Below are positions 41,421-53,944 of a DNA stretch of 64,000 nucleotides, one piece after another (the stretch's first letter is position 1; each line of letters begins with the position of its first letter). Under the pieces are notes generated by a model that did no database searches, had not been told where the DNA came from, and saw only the letters and a list, made by a program, of their open reading frames with translations. The DNA is from Solea solea (Eukaryota; Chordata; Actinopteri; Pleuronectiformes; Soleidae). The position numbers were made by a program, and so were the translations under genes. The stretch spans positions 19,522,530 to 19,586,529 of the forward strand of contig NC_081142.1 in the NCBI RefSeq assembly GCF_958295425.1. Reading direction: 5' to 3'.

Positions 41421-43205
41421 CTTGATGTAGTGTCACACACCGCGACTTTAACAGAGAGCTGTGGATTTGTAAAATGACTTTATATTCATCTCTTAACTGC
41501 GAGAAAAACAGTCAACAAATTAAAAAAAAAAGCTTTACGTTTGTGACCAAAAATACCATTAAGATAACGAGATATGGGTTTGATCACGTTGCGGCAGGGG
41601 AGTTTACGAGCAGCACTTCACTGCCAATAGTCTTCTCCCATAACACGATGCACACACACACGAGATGCAACACTAATGTGTGTAATGTCTCAATAAAAGA
41701 GATGCAACCTCTCAAAAGAAATGCAGGCATGCACTCTTTTACCCCCTCCACGTGTTTGCCTGGCTTCCTCTTTAGAGAGCAGGACAGTTTTCTCCCTCAC
41801 TCTGGCCTATCCATCAGTGCCTGGCCCTCAGCTGATCCTTTCTTCCTCCTCCCTCCACCTATCCCTTCATCACGTCTTAATGTGTTTGATAAAACATCAG
41901 GCGTAGCAGGAAGGGCACAAGGCGGATGATGTGCTTTTTTTTTTGGAGGGGGCCAAAACAGGCATCGGCTAAAGGACGAGGATAAAGGGCCGAGGTTCGC
42001 CATCCGTCTGTCTCTCCCGAGTTTGTCCGTCCACTTGCTGCATTAAGAAGCCGCCCCGGCTTCTTTTCAAAACCCAGCCACTCTCATCGAACCGCTGCCT
42101 TTTGTCCCTCCTCAATCTCCCATCCCACCACCGCAGCCTCGCACCCCCACCTCTCAACTCTCCGCTGAGTGTCTGTAATGGCCCAGACGTGGGGGGGGGG
42201 ATAAGGAAGTGAGAGAAATGGAGGAGTGGAGCAAGAAAAAGAGAGCAAGCGAGAGGAACCGGAGGGTGAAGGAGGGAAGGGACAAAAGCGGGAGAGAGGA
42301 GAGTGAAGGAGAGAGTGGTGGTGGTGGAGAGAGAGGAGATGCAGAGCGTGATGCATGTGGAAAAAAAGAGGCCGAGTCTTTAGGAGGAAGCCAGGCAGCA
42401 CTAAGCGTCTCTGTCGCTGCCCAGTCAGGCCTGTGTCTCCCCCTGGCCACGGAAAAAAAACCCTTCCCACCTCCCCCGCTGACCACGCCGCACTCCTCTT
42501 CTTCCCCACTCACTCCATCCTCCAATCCTCATACTTTGATTTGGATTTGCTACTTTTGAAAGGACTTTCCATCAGATTCCTGTAAACCCGTTAAGTCAAA
42601 AGCTGTCTTTCATATGCAGCCCTACGGCCCGGTCGCTACAGTGTCACCAACAGGGCAGGTCATGTGGTGTACCGATTAGAACAGGTCATTTGGCATGTGA
42701 GTTGTACTTTCTATTTTCTTGAGGAAATTCACGAGTCTAAAACATCGGCTCAGACGAGAGAAGACGGGAGAAGGAAAAAGAGAACTATAACGTCAAATAA
42801 ACGTGAGATCACAGACCGGACCTCTAAAAGTTCAGAGGTCGACCGTTAGACATGAAATTGGGGTTTTTGTTACCACAAGTGGGACACTGTGTCACCACAG
42901 TAACTCATGTCGTGTGAGATACTGCAAACTTAAGCCATGATAACATCTATGCTGCCATTAGTGAGCAATGTTGTGTGCTGTCATCCTCAATCAATCAAAC
43001 TGAAATATTCGTCAATTACACCTACAATTTATCAGAATCTGTTCATTTACAATGCTAACCTATGGCAGCCCTCCCCCACATCTAAATTTGCTAATGCCTA
43101 GAAAACAAGGATGCATGATTTGTGAGTTTAAACTGACATATTTCCACTTATTCGATAAAATAATCTGAGGAGACAACACACCTTACCGCAGTGATGACAT
43201 CCACA
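41421..43205. other. Non-coding spacer with purine-rich tracts
   Basis: The overlapping frames between 41797 and 42559 on both strands run through purine/pyrimidine-rich low-complexity sequence (42200-42330, 42450-42530) and have no domain. 42600-43200 is unremarkable. Confidence 0.45.
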
Positions 43206-43217
43206 CTCAACAGTCAG

Positions 43218-43709
43218 TGTGTTTACATGCATGTTAAAAGTCCGATTATAGTCAGACTAAGACAATAGTTGGGTTATCTGAGGGTCATGTTGGTCGGACT
43301 AACATACCTGGATAATTTTATTCAAAGTCTGATTACTCCTACATGTGTACGCTTAAACGGACAGGAGTCGGACTATGTGTTCAGCGCATGCACCAAAATG
43401 TCCTCCTCTGTCTTTGACACAGAAGTAGAAGAAGACGACATAGTACTTCAGTTCTGTTGGCTGGAATAAGAACAAACAACACGATGGCACCGACTAGAGC
43501 GGAAGCTGCAGAGACGACACACTTTTGGACTGATGAAGAGATGACCTTAAAAGGTAAAAGGTCAACAGGAAACTGATTCAATAGCACTAGCTTATAGAGC
43601 GATACAGACAGCACCACCTACGGAGGCCGAGTTGGACGTACATGGTCAATAAATCGAATTTCTAATCCGCATGTATCCAGTTGTCTAGTTGCCTGACTCA
43701 TGTAAACGT
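43218..43709 (+). mobile_element. MITE with 'tttacatg' ends (copy B)
   Basis: Begins 'gtgtttacatgcatgttaaa' and ends 'gactcatgtaaacgta', giving TTTACATG/CATGTAAA inverted ends. It shares blocks in reverse with 35784-36212, including 'aatagcactagcttatagag' and 'agtcagactaagacaatag'. It is about 490 bp and encodes no transposase. A third fragment may lie near 51515-51560. Confidence 0.7.
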
Positions 43710-44219
43710 AGAGAGAGTTGAAGTTAAACTTTGTTTGTCAGGTCATAAAATCTATTGAGTCTATTGATGTAGCTGTTAGGAACAAAACTAACACAGGAAC
43801 TGAACAAAATCTACACTTGGTCTTAAGGATCACGTTACAGCACAAAAATGTGAGGTCCCCTTCTACACATGTAAACACAGCGTCAGTTTCTGTTGGATTT
43901 AAAAACAAAATACATGTATATATCGGCCAGACTGTTCAACACTGAGGAAGGAGAAAAGCCTAAGATGCAGCTTCTCCTCAAGGGCATCGGGATAAATGCA
44001 ATCTTAATTTTGAGAAACACTATCTGTGGTGCCAGGCCAACAATCATCTCCACCATCAACTAATTTGTTTACAATAATTACACGAAGGTAAATTCAATGT
44101 CAGAAGCAAAACATCGCTATTTAGCTGTCACCAGCTTCATTCTGAACTGTTGCAAGTCCTCAGAAGCACTGGAACACACTGACACACACTGACACACACT
44201 GTGACACACGCACACACAG
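43710..44219. other. Spacer, no gene seen
   Basis: Unique AT-rich sequence ending in an 'acacactgac' minisatellite-like run at 44173-44215. Confidence 0.4.
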
Positions 44220-44370
44220 CCAGTGGCCTCAGGACTAATTGCTAGATTGGAGCAGATTTTCTAGTTCAGTTCAGGGCTGTAATTGTGAGGAGAGCAGGGA
44301 GGAATGACAGGGCTTCAAGCTGAGAGGACAAATCACCAGGGGCCACCGATTAGACTGCACTGATGTAAAC
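44220..44370. promoter_or_regulatory. Possible regulatory element
   Basis: Unique block between CA and TG tracts with 'ggactaattgctagattgga', 'agggctgtaattgtgaggag', 'gacaaatcaccaggggcc' and 'ccgattagactgcac'. Confidence 0.35.
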
Positions 44371-44909
44371 GTGTGTGTGTGAGTGTGTGTGTGTGCGCTG
44401 AGGGTGAGGGGTTAAGCCAACCATCTCTCAATTCCAGGTTTCCGTGGCACTGACCTCAAACTGCCACACAAACACACACACACACACACACACTACAGAG
44501 CCCCACACAAGCCAAAGATGGCAAGGGTTTGTGTCCATGAAAGTATATAGCAAAGACAAATATGTGATTTACAAAAAAAGTATAGATTTAAAGTTGTTGG
44601 TAATAATTTAAGCTCATAATTACACACGTTTGTTTGTTTTTTGTCTGCTTTTCTGTTTTTCCTGTGTGATCCATATTCGTGTTTCCTCACTTACTCATCT
44701 CTGTTTTATGTTTAATACGTGCTAATCTCATGTGTTGATGAGTGAGGTGAAAGCTGATGGTTGTGGTTCTTCCTTGTTGTGTTTTGATCCTGTGAGGCAC
44801 TGGTTTGTATGAAAGGTGGCAACAAAGGTGGAGTCTGATTCACTGATCTTAAAAAAAAACAAATACAGATTAGGAAAGGTATATATTTTTTCCCAGAGGC
44901 AATTAATCT

Positions 44910-45060
44910 AGGCCCATGGTTCTCAAACTCTGGTAAGTACATCACCGGTAGTACCTGAGCTTCCTCTGGTGGTACGAGTGGGGAGGAATTTTGACCGGAG
45001 TTTGTGAGAAATGAAAGAAATAACTAAACAATTACAATAATTAGAGTCACTTTATCTGCC
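44910..45060. repeat. hAT-like element end
   Basis: 'catggttctcaaactctggt', 'gtacatcaccggtagtacct' and 'ctctggtggtacgagtgggg' match the teleost hAT type that starts 'cagtggttctcaaa'. Confidence 0.5.
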
Positions 45061-48000
45061 TCCTGTGAAAAGTCTGTAGCTGACTTTGCTGCATTTTAAA
45101 GTTGGCGATAATGGCGTTACTTCAAGAACTCAATGTTTTCTCAGTGGTAGGTGCTTTGGCTATTTGCACTTTTCATTTTTCTTTCATTTGCATTTCTCTT
45201 TCATATAAGATCTATGCATTTCATTTTAGCGTCTGCAATTTGTGGTGTCGTCAAAATATTTGTATTTCTAGCTTGGTTTTGTGCACAACAGTATTCTCTA
45301 TGTGAGCAGAGGACAGTGGTTTCGGTAAAATGTGTCCCAAAATCTCGCAAAAATATCAGTCCATGCAGGTTTAAGCAGGATGTTTATAGACGCTATTCCT
45401 CAATAATGCAACAGGCCAAGAAAAGTGGAAAAAAAGCCATCCAGGATCATGTGACTCATCAAAAACAAACGTCTTCTTATGAAAAATGTGTGAATATGAG
45501 ATTATTTTTAGCTGAGAATTAAAATTTAAAATGTGCAAGTATCATTTCCAGTTAATATGAATTTGTAAAATGAACAGTATGTATGGCATGCACTTACTCT
45601 TGGCCTTCATGGTCCAGTGTGTAAAGATGAGGTAAAAATATTTAGTGTACAATCATCAAAGTGTATGAATTGTTGTTTTTATTACCCTAGAATAAGCCTT
45701 TTATATTAAAGCCAGTAGCAGGGTCAGCTCTACAGAGGCCACCATTTTAGACACAATGGACAAACTAAACATCTTCTTCAGTTTAAATGCTAAATGAAGG
45801 CTTAATATGTTCTCCAACTCACTTGGAAGGACCAGGTGAGGTGACGGACATTCAACAAATGACGCTACATTCTACACACTGTACCTTTATGCGTCACCCT
45901 GGTCAGCTGTGTGGGTGAGAGCATGAGAAGTACACATTTCTCGTGCTCTGTGTTAGAAACTGGTTCAAATTTCATTTCTGCAGACGGCACCTGAATCAAA
46001 CCGCCAGCGCAGCGCGTCTCCACGGACACACGTAATCTGACAGCAGTCACGTTTGACCAGAGGATGAGAACGCTGGAAAGTATCTGCGCCATTTTCACCT
46101 CCACCTCACTTTCTCTGCCTGCAGGAGTCTCGCCAGACCCAGCAGGACAGGAAGGAGACACACAGAGACAGAGAGGTTGTAACTCAGACCTCACTCTGAG
46201 CAGCACTGCAGGCATCTCACTACAAGATACACTCAATCTGCATGAAAACACCAGCACAGCCAGGAGGAGTTATTCCCTCACCTAATCCTCACACATCTGG
46301 ATTATTTCTAGGGTTAGTAGTTTGCTTCGAGGAGAGTAAAGAGACAGAGAAATCAGACAACCAATCAAATCGTCCTCTGTCACTCTGTCAGTCTGTCAGT
46401 TCCCACGTCAGTCAATCGTTCGGCCAATATTTCAGTTCAGCTTACCTTGCAGTGATGTCATGGTTGTCACTATGACAAGGCCTTCAGTGCTGTCTCCTGA
46501 TTGGACGTCCCCCCTTTGTCCACATCAGTATTACGTCCTTGGACAGACTCCTAAAGCTGGACTTGACTGATTGTCCTGCTTCTGTTTTTGTCTCTGTTTC
46601 ATGTAGTTTCTGTAAATTATCTACAGTTTTTCTTTCTCTGCCTCGATGACATTTATCCCTCCTCGTCCTTCTCTCAGCTACAGTACAGCTACATCGCGGC
46701 CTCCCCTCAGCCTCCGTCTCCCTCACCTTTCTCCCACCTGAGACGGGCTCCCTGTGTTCACCCCGCCATTCCCCACCTCCACACTCTCTCCCCCCCAGCC
46801 TCCTCAGGCCGGTCATCCCCGCAAAAACCTCCCCGTGGCCTCGGAGCTCCCAGCACCATCCCCGGCTCTCCTTCTCCCTGCCTCTCCTCCAGCTCTGCCT
46901 GCCTTTCCCCTTTTACTCTGCCTCCTTCAGCCACAGCCTTCTGCTCAGTGTTCAAGGGGAGAGCCAGTTAGGAATACTGTGGCTCTAGACGTTTTGTCCA
47001 AGCCCTAGGTCTCTTTCACTGAGGCAAGATTAGTTCATACAAAAACTCAACAATACACCACTGAAAGCCATTGTTGATATTCAACATTTTTCACATAGCG
47101 GAGCAGAATAGACAATGCGGCAGTCGGGAAAGCCCGAAGCGGACTAGAAGGGTTGATGGCTGATGGTATCTCGGCTGAACGAAGGCCTTAATCCCTTTTA
47201 TACACACACACACACACATACGAGAACACACACTCTCAAGAGCCTGAAGACAGCAAAATCAATACTGCTCTCTCTGTGTCTGTGTGTGGATCAGTGGGTG
47301 GGTGAGTGTGATAGAGAGGGGGAAAAAAAGACACTATCACTGTTTGTTCCTCTGTGTGTGTGTGAGGTTGGACTGTCTTGGCACACTCTGAGATCTTTGT
47401 GTACAGAAATCTCAACAACTTGAGTTCAAATGAGCTGAAAAACCAAAACTTTTTGTGTGAAATTATGAAGTTCAGTCACTTTTGAAAATCACACGACAGT
47501 GAGATGAAGTTGACACTCGTTATTTTCTGCACTTAATATGAAATATCCTGTGTAATCTCAAGACTTAAAGTGATCTGTAACATTATTATAGTCTCTATCA
47601 TCAATTTAACCATCTTTTACATTACCTTATTATTATTATTTAAACATTTTGGAGCAAAAGAGATAAACTACAAAGACACACTAAAAGATGGCATTAAACC
47701 ATGAAAATATCACTTATATATATGGTTGAAGTAATTTCATTACAATATTAAAGTGTTTTTTTGTTACACAATGTGATATATGATTTTATAAAGAGACAAA
47801 TGCTCCCGCACAGTGTGATACAATATAATATGATATGGTACAACACAATATAAGGTTACTTTTTGGTTTTAATGAAGTTAAGTAAAGCCATTTTAACTAC
47901 TTCTGTTTATTTTTCAGTTTTTTTATTTGTCAGTTTACGAGTAAATATGTCAGATAGCTATAAAAAAAATGAACAGAACAGTGTTTCCCTGTGTCAGTCA

Positions 48001-48095
48001 AAGTTGAAAACACCAAATAAAACTACTTCTCCTACCACAAATTTCACCTGAACTAATATCATGAAGGATATTTCTTTTCCTGCCTGTATAATCTT
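45061..48095. other. Non-coding spacer, no gene supported
   Basis: The frames at 45102-45522, 45865-46257 and 46484-47008 have no domain; the last pair runs through CT-rich low-complexity sequence (46640-46930). CA/TG tracts lie at 47203-47218 and 47354-47364. 47440-48090 is AT-rich. Confidence 0.45.
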
Positions 48096-48099
48096 GTGA

Positions 48100-48605
48100 A
48101 AACGACAAGTGATTAATCCTTTAGAGATTCTACCTTTGCGCTGCAACGAGCTGCAGAAATGTCGAGTTGAATCGCTGTGAAATGAAAAGCCACGGCGGCG
48201 ACAACATGACAAATGAATTGATTGGATTTTTTTTTTTTTTTTAAATAGAGCACACTCTCTAATTTCCCGTCACAAGGACAGAGCGGGGATCCTGACATGG
48301 GCCTGGAGTCGGCCTGCCGCCGCCTTTATGATTGTGGCTGCTTAATGTAATGAACGGCGTGACACGTAAGACTCATAAATCATGTCACGTCGGCAGAAAC
48401 ATTTCATAAAACATGATTAAAAGTGTCGTGTAACATTGGAAGCCGTGGTGTCAGAGTGAGACGTGCTAATTGTGCACTAATGATATGTAATGAATGTCAT
48501 CATCCCCGAGGCTTCGGCTAACGAGCTAAATGAACTGGCACTAATGGGCCTGTTAGCTTATCTTAGCACTGACATTAGCTAGCATAATAAAGGGCTGCTG
48601 ACACC
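48100..48605. promoter_or_regulatory. Candidate enhancer block about 42 kb upstream of sox2
   Basis: Apart from a poly-T run (48229-48241), about 500 bp of unique sequence dense in TAAT: 'ggctgcttaatgtaatgaac' (48331-48350), 'cgtgctaattgtgcactaat' (48462-48481), 'gatatgtaatgaatgtcatc', 'ggcactaatgggcctgttag'. It also has 'cctttatgattgtggctgc'. It is one of the longest repeat-poor stretches in the window. Confidence 0.45.
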
Positions 48606-49217
48606 AGCCGGCTCTTACACACAAAAGTGTCATCTTCTTTTAAAACAACAACAACAAAAACAACAAAACAAAGGCTGATTGTTACAGATGTCGAAAAACA
48701 AACTATAGAGGATGCTGCTTTTTTTGTTTTTATAACCCGCAGCAGCATGCTCTCCTGCCTTCCTTCCACCTGGACTCCAGATCCTGATTTTGATCCAGCT
48801 GCCGGGCTTTCCCAAGGCCCCAAAGTCCGCTAGGTAGCAGAGAAGAAGAGGAGGACAAGGAGGAGGAGGAGGAGGGGGGGGGAGCAGGGGCCCTCTCTCT
48901 CTTTCTCTCTCTTTCTTTTTTCTTCCAATTGACCAATTGACAGTTGATTGATGGCTATCTCCTCATCCCGACAAAGAGCAGCATTAGCATAACTAAAGCA
49001 ATGTACAGTAGAGTGGGGCAAACAGTAAATTACATGTTACCCCCACTCCTTACCTCTCTCTCTCTTCCTCACTCTCTCACACTGCACTCACTCCCTCATT
49101 CAGCCGAACAGTGCAGCAGGCAAACAAAACAAAACATAGTATGCTTTTTGTCCCTCCTGTGAGCCCTTAAACAGTACAGCTTGACAGCTTCTTTAGAAGG
49201 AGGTACACAAAAGGCCT

Positions 49218-49265
<48 letters not shown>

Positions 49266-50124
49266 TGGAACACACATGAAACGCTGACCTTGAGGAGGGT
49301 TTCTGTGTGTTGTGGTTTCTTGGGATGGATCTGTGGTTTGCTCGTGTGTGTGTGTGTGTGTCTGTTTTCGACACATCCCTACAACGACATTGACTTACAT
49401 TCGTTCACCCATTCACACTTTGCATCTATATTTTTCTTTCGCACATCTTTCAAACCCACGGCGCACGACGCCCAGGGACACGGCAGCAGCCTGTAGACCA
49501 GAGGAGCGGCGCTTGTACATGAAAAAGAAGCTGAGGGAACACAAATCGCACCATCACTGTGACCGAGGAAACACCAGAGGAAGAGGAATATGTAGATAAA
49601 TGTATGATAATATGAAATGTGAAAACAATGTGAAGTTTACTGAATGCAGTTTCAGAAACATACTGTTATAACAGGTGTATAACTTAGATGTTATACAGCT
49701 ATTTAACTCCAAATAAAGTCGCATTAGAGTCACCTGATAGACGTGGGAGTCTCAAACCTGAACAGTCTTCCCTTGAATGTATACAATGAAAGCAAAGCTA
49801 ATACAGTATGTACAGTATAGTTGAAAAAGTTCATAGGTGTGCCTATGAAGTGCCTTGACAACTGAGTGAGTATAAACCAGGTTTTACATCTGCTGGTCAG
49901 GCTCTGATGTTGTGTCTGATCTGAGACTCGTGAATAGTGATGACTATAAAGTCATGTAATGCAAACATGTCCATATCAGTTCATTCACTATACTCTTTTC
50001 TTCACCCTGCACATGATCACTAATACCAGAAGATCTTAGTTAGTTAGTTAGTGGTTAAAACTTCCATCAATTCAACTATTTCTGGCACTTTACCAGTGTA
50101 GTACATACCAGACTGCGTTTAGGC
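48606..50124. other. Non-coding spacer with GA and CT tracts
   Basis: Purine-rich 48838-48885 with a short poly-G, and CT-rich 48890-48925 and 49050-49080. No gene is seen. Confidence 0.5.
49221..49262. repeat. (AG)21 microsatellite
   Basis: Forty-two pure bases of AG. Confidence 0.95.
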
Positions 50125-50685
50125 GTGTTTCCACCCAGTGTAACCGTTAATTTATTAGAAATAGGAACCAAAACAAACTTGGAATCCTTCCCTTGGGTAA
50201 ACCCAATAAAATGGTACAAATAGACTGGCTCCACCCACGACAGTCAGCCGATTGGCCGCCAGAAAAACACCACTCACTTGCGACTGTGGTTTCTCTAACG
50301 CCCACACTCTATACTCATACATACTGTAGCTTGACGTCTTTTTGAGACAAACAGCCAAAAACTGAGCAGGAAAAACAAGAGCTGCTGGGTGTCCTCCACT
50401 GTTGTCTGGTGTGTCGCGTTCAATGTCCTTGTTATCGCATGAGTACGACTACAAGCTACGTGGCTATCAGCCCAAAAACATTATCAATGATCATGATCAC
50501 ATCCTTGCATTGTGTATGTGTGAACTGATGATGATTGTGTGTGGGAAGCTACAGATGAATTGCCCTTCTGGGACCAATAATGTTTCCCGAATCTGAATCT
50601 GAATCTGGACACATGTAGCACACACCCGCCTACCAAATAAAGGTACTGTTCTCAGTCAAAATCCAGGACTTTACCATGGAAACAC
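50125..50685. mobile_element. MITE with 'gtgtttcca' ends (copy 2), carrying an insertion
   Basis: The left end GTGTTTCCAC (50125-50134) and right end TGGAAACAC (50677-50685) are inverted repeats. The interior shares 'ccttcccttgggtaaaccc', 'ccacccacgacagtcagc' and 'gagacaaacag' with copy 1 at 16867. A retroelement tail sits inside its right half. Confidence 0.6.
50400..50606 (+). mobile_element. Retroelement 3' tail nested in the MITE
   Basis: 'gatgaattgcccttctggga', 'ccaataatgtttcccgaatc' and a terminal (GAATCT)3 at 50589-50606 form a LINE-type 3' end. The left boundary is not clear. Confidence 0.5.
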
Positions 50686-50914
50686 AACATGTTATGTGGT
50701 CTATTGCTCATAGTTATGTGGTCTATCAACTCACAGGAACAATTAACCTTAACTGGTAAAGAATTCTATTTTTTGTAGCCATTTGCAAGCTGATCTCATC
50801 AACAATGATCACAGGCAAAGGATGGATGGATGGATGGAGCTATGACCACATACTGGTCTCATCCTCTCTCTCTCTCCCTGTGTCTCCTGCACTCAGGTCA
50901 GCAGCAATCTGCTC
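50686..50914. other. Spacer, nothing seen
   Basis: Contains only a short GGAT tetranucleotide run at 50820-50836 and a CT run at 50864-50877. Confidence 0.4.
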
Positions 50915-51080
50915 TGTAATTGTTCCGTTCACGGTGTGAATCTTTAAATAGGAGGCCCAAGCCTGGCACTAAGATAATGAATCGCTCTGTGTTGTTAGCT
51001 AGTGAGGCTAAATTACTGCCCGGTGCAGAGTTACCATGGAAATAGGCCACAAAGGGAGTGATTAGTCTTGTGTCTTTTTA
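50915..51080. promoter_or_regulatory. Candidate enhancer about 45 kb upstream of sox2
   Basis: Unique block with 'ctctgtaattgttccgttca', 'ctttaaataggaggcccaag', 'ctggcactaagataatgaat', 'gaggctaaattactgcccgg' and 'ggccacaaagggagtgatta'. Confidence 0.4.
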
Positions 51081-51591
51081 CACCAAGACACTTTGCAGTT
51101 CAGCAGAAAACGAGGAAACCCTCCTGTGTTTCCTCTCTCCACGCCTGTAACGCACCGTACACTGTATTTTTCAGAGTCAGTCACTTTTTAAATAGCATGA
51201 TGAGTGTGTACTCAGGTACACTCTTGGCATGAATGACCATTTTCTATTTTGGTTGTTGTGCGGTTGCTGTTGTTTTACTTTCTTCCTTATCCAACTCAAA
51301 GCCTCTACATAAACAGAGAGTCCGGCTACGAAAAACAGTTCCATGGACAATTTAGTTGTATTTTCTGTGCCAACAGACACAATTTTTTTCTTGTAATGAG
51401 TTGCCATGACAACCCTTTATTCAATGACCAAATCACAGTCAAAAAATGACCTATTGTGTTACTCTGACAGAGAGAAAGAAAGAGTTAATGTGATTGGGAG
51501 GCGAGCTACTACTGCATGTGTACACTTAGTCAGACCAGAGTTGGACTTAAGCTGCCCTGGATGCCCACAGTTCCTACCTCAGACTAATGAT

Positions 51592-51775
51592 GCTTTTCCA
51601 CTACACAATTCTAGCACGACTAGGCTCAACTCGGCTCGACTCACAAGGCACGTCGTTTTCCATATTATTTCTCATGGAACCTCGCCAGAGCAGGTAATAA
51701 AAAAAAAAAGTGCCGGATACTATTGCTAATGGAAAAGCAAAAAAAGGTTGTGCTGGAACTGTATAGTGGAAAAGC
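51592..51775. mobile_element. 184-bp MITE with 26-bp terminal inverted repeats
   Basis: Left TIR 51592-51617 and right TIR 51750-51775 match at 23 of 26 positions when inverted; both outer ends are GCTTTTCCACTA. The interior has 'ggctcaactcggctcgactc' and a poly-A run. This is the common teleost 'ttttccact' MITE type. No target duplication is obvious. Confidence 0.75.
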
Positions 51776-53364
51776 TCCAAAATACTAGAATACGGTACAA
51801 CGAAGAATAAGACAACAAAAACATGGCAAAATTCAAGGCGGTAAAGGTTTTGGACTGAAATAAAGAGGGATTTTCTTCTCTGTCGGATTAAAAAAAAAAA
51901 AACTAGATACATTGAAGTAAATAGATGGTAGGGAGACACTGAATGATGTCTGACATGCAAACAACTATCTAGCCACATGCTAATACTAAGAAGCTACTAA
52001 CAAGCCCTCGTGTAACGGAGGTGTTCAATAAATTGATTATCCTCCTTGTGAAGTGAGACAAGGACAGAAGTACAATTGAACAGCAAAGCTTAACTGCGCA
52101 TGGAAACATACACACGTGTTCCAGCAAAGACGTGTTGATCCACTCGTGTCAATGTATTTTGGAAAACAAAGCAATTGTTTGTTTGTTTTATTTTGTTTTT
52201 ACCAAAGTAAACGCATATTTTCTCTGTATCGTGGCAAATGTTGACACAGCCAAAGGCCTGCGTGCTGCTTTCTCCTGTTTACAAACCCTGCTTTCAACAT
52301 GACACGGCAGGAAAAAATAACAACAATAACAATTTACCTGTCAGCGTGAAAGGAGTCGACTGCTCCCACTTTAGCAGCTTGATTTAGCCGTAAAAACTGA
52401 TTTTCAGCCTTTGACACTGCAAACATGTGTGGATACTCACACTATTGTGTTATTAGAGTCAAAATAAAAACCAGTGCCTATATTGTGAACTCTTAAAGCT
52501 CTAGATGGATTTGATGCAATCATTTCAATACAATTACCATCAAAGAAAAGCAGTTGGCTCATTCACATACTCTGTTATCTAAACCAAATTTGAGTTGGAA
52601 TGAGAAATGTGTAAGCAAAAGTATGAAATAGTCCAGGAATTCAATCTATTCCTGTGACATCTTATTGAGGTCAGGGAATTTGGACTCGTAGTTTTGTAGT
52701 GGTTGAAATCAAGGTGATGCACAGCTCTTTTACACACACACACACACACACGCACATATACAGCAGTATAGCATTAATCCGCTTTCTTTAAATCAGTACA
52801 GAGCAAGGCTGTAAAATGAAAAGCAAAGCAATGCCTGCTGTCAGTCGACATTGAAACATTTTAAGAATGCTTCCTCTGTTCAATCCCAACTGAAAACCTA
52901 TTTAATATTACACAGATCGAATACATTTCAAATATTTAACACGTAATGGAAAAAAACTGTGCTTTTCTTTAAATATGACTTTTTGTATTAGTGGCTGTAG
53001 CACATCCACCCTGGCTAAAGATGGATCTGTTTGACAAAAGTATTTGTATCTGTCAAGTCATCATTTGGTCCATAAAATGTCAGAAAATGTTGAATACCTG
53101 GACATTTTTTGCCCAAAAATACAACATTATTTAGTTTTAATGATTTATTTGTTAAATGGAGCAAAGAAACAAATAAATTATTCACATTTAAGAAGCTGAA
53201 AAATCTGAGAAACTTCTAAATTCCTTAAAAAAGCACAGTTGAGTAATCCATTAATTAACTTTCAGCCCGAAAGTATTCACAGGTGGAAAAGTTGTCCAAC
53301 GCACTCAACTAGCAATGCAACGTTTGAAATAATCATTTTGAAATGCAACATGAAAAAATTATGA
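51776..53364. other. AT-rich spacer, no gene seen
   Basis: A CA tract lies at 52734-52750. No frame of note and no identifiable repeat family. Confidence 0.45.
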
Positions 53365-53900
53365 CCTTTTTGAAAAAAAGATACTCCATCATGTATATCA
53401 CAATATCAATATTTCACAGCATTTCATATTCAAAAGTGCCTGTGTTAATATAAAACGATATATAGTCCAAAATAAAAATCATTTATGATGCGAAATGTAC
53501 CCATTAACAAAAAACCCACACAGAAATAACTCTGTTATAACTTTATTTTAAGTGGCGCGAGTTTGAAGCCTCTGCCCTAAATGAAACATGTTTCCCAGCT
53601 CAAAACTGCCACAAATTTAACATCGTAGAGGACAAAGGACTGAGAGAAATGACTCAAATATCATTGCAGACAAACAGCTCACAGTCTACACTTGAGTGAA
53701 ACTATTGTGTGACAAATACACACATTATATAAAGAAGAGAGGACATGCATTTGAAAAGCGCTTGAGGTCATCGCTTTCACAGGTCACACCACTGGACCTC
53801 TGAGTGTAATTACTGTCAGAATGAACTACTTCTCTGAGCTGGCTCAAACATACACATGCAGCACTGTGAAAGCAAATACAATCTCCAAAAATCCTGTTCG
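53365..53900 (+). repeat. Tandem duplication, unit 1
   Basis: Shares with unit 2, in the same order and orientation: 'aaaagtgcctgtgtt' (53432), 'gatatatagtccaaaataaa', 'ttattttaagtggc', 'gaggacaaaggactgagaga' (53628), 'ttgtgtgacaaatacacaca' and 'cagaatgaactacttct' (53817). The offsets to unit 2 are 573, 638 and 552 bp, so several indels have accumulated. Confidence 0.8.
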
Positions 53901-53944
53901 AGCATCCATCCTGGTCAGGAGGGAAAAAACAGTCCAACATTTTA

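Noticed and set aside
41797..42559. Several frames of 60-141 codons on both strands
   Set aside because: Low-complexity purine/pyrimidine sequence, no domain, and mutual overlap on both strands.
46588..47008. Pro/Ser-rich plus-strand frames (127 and 84 codons)
   Set aside because: CT-rich low-complexity sequence with no domain and no splice context that I can support.
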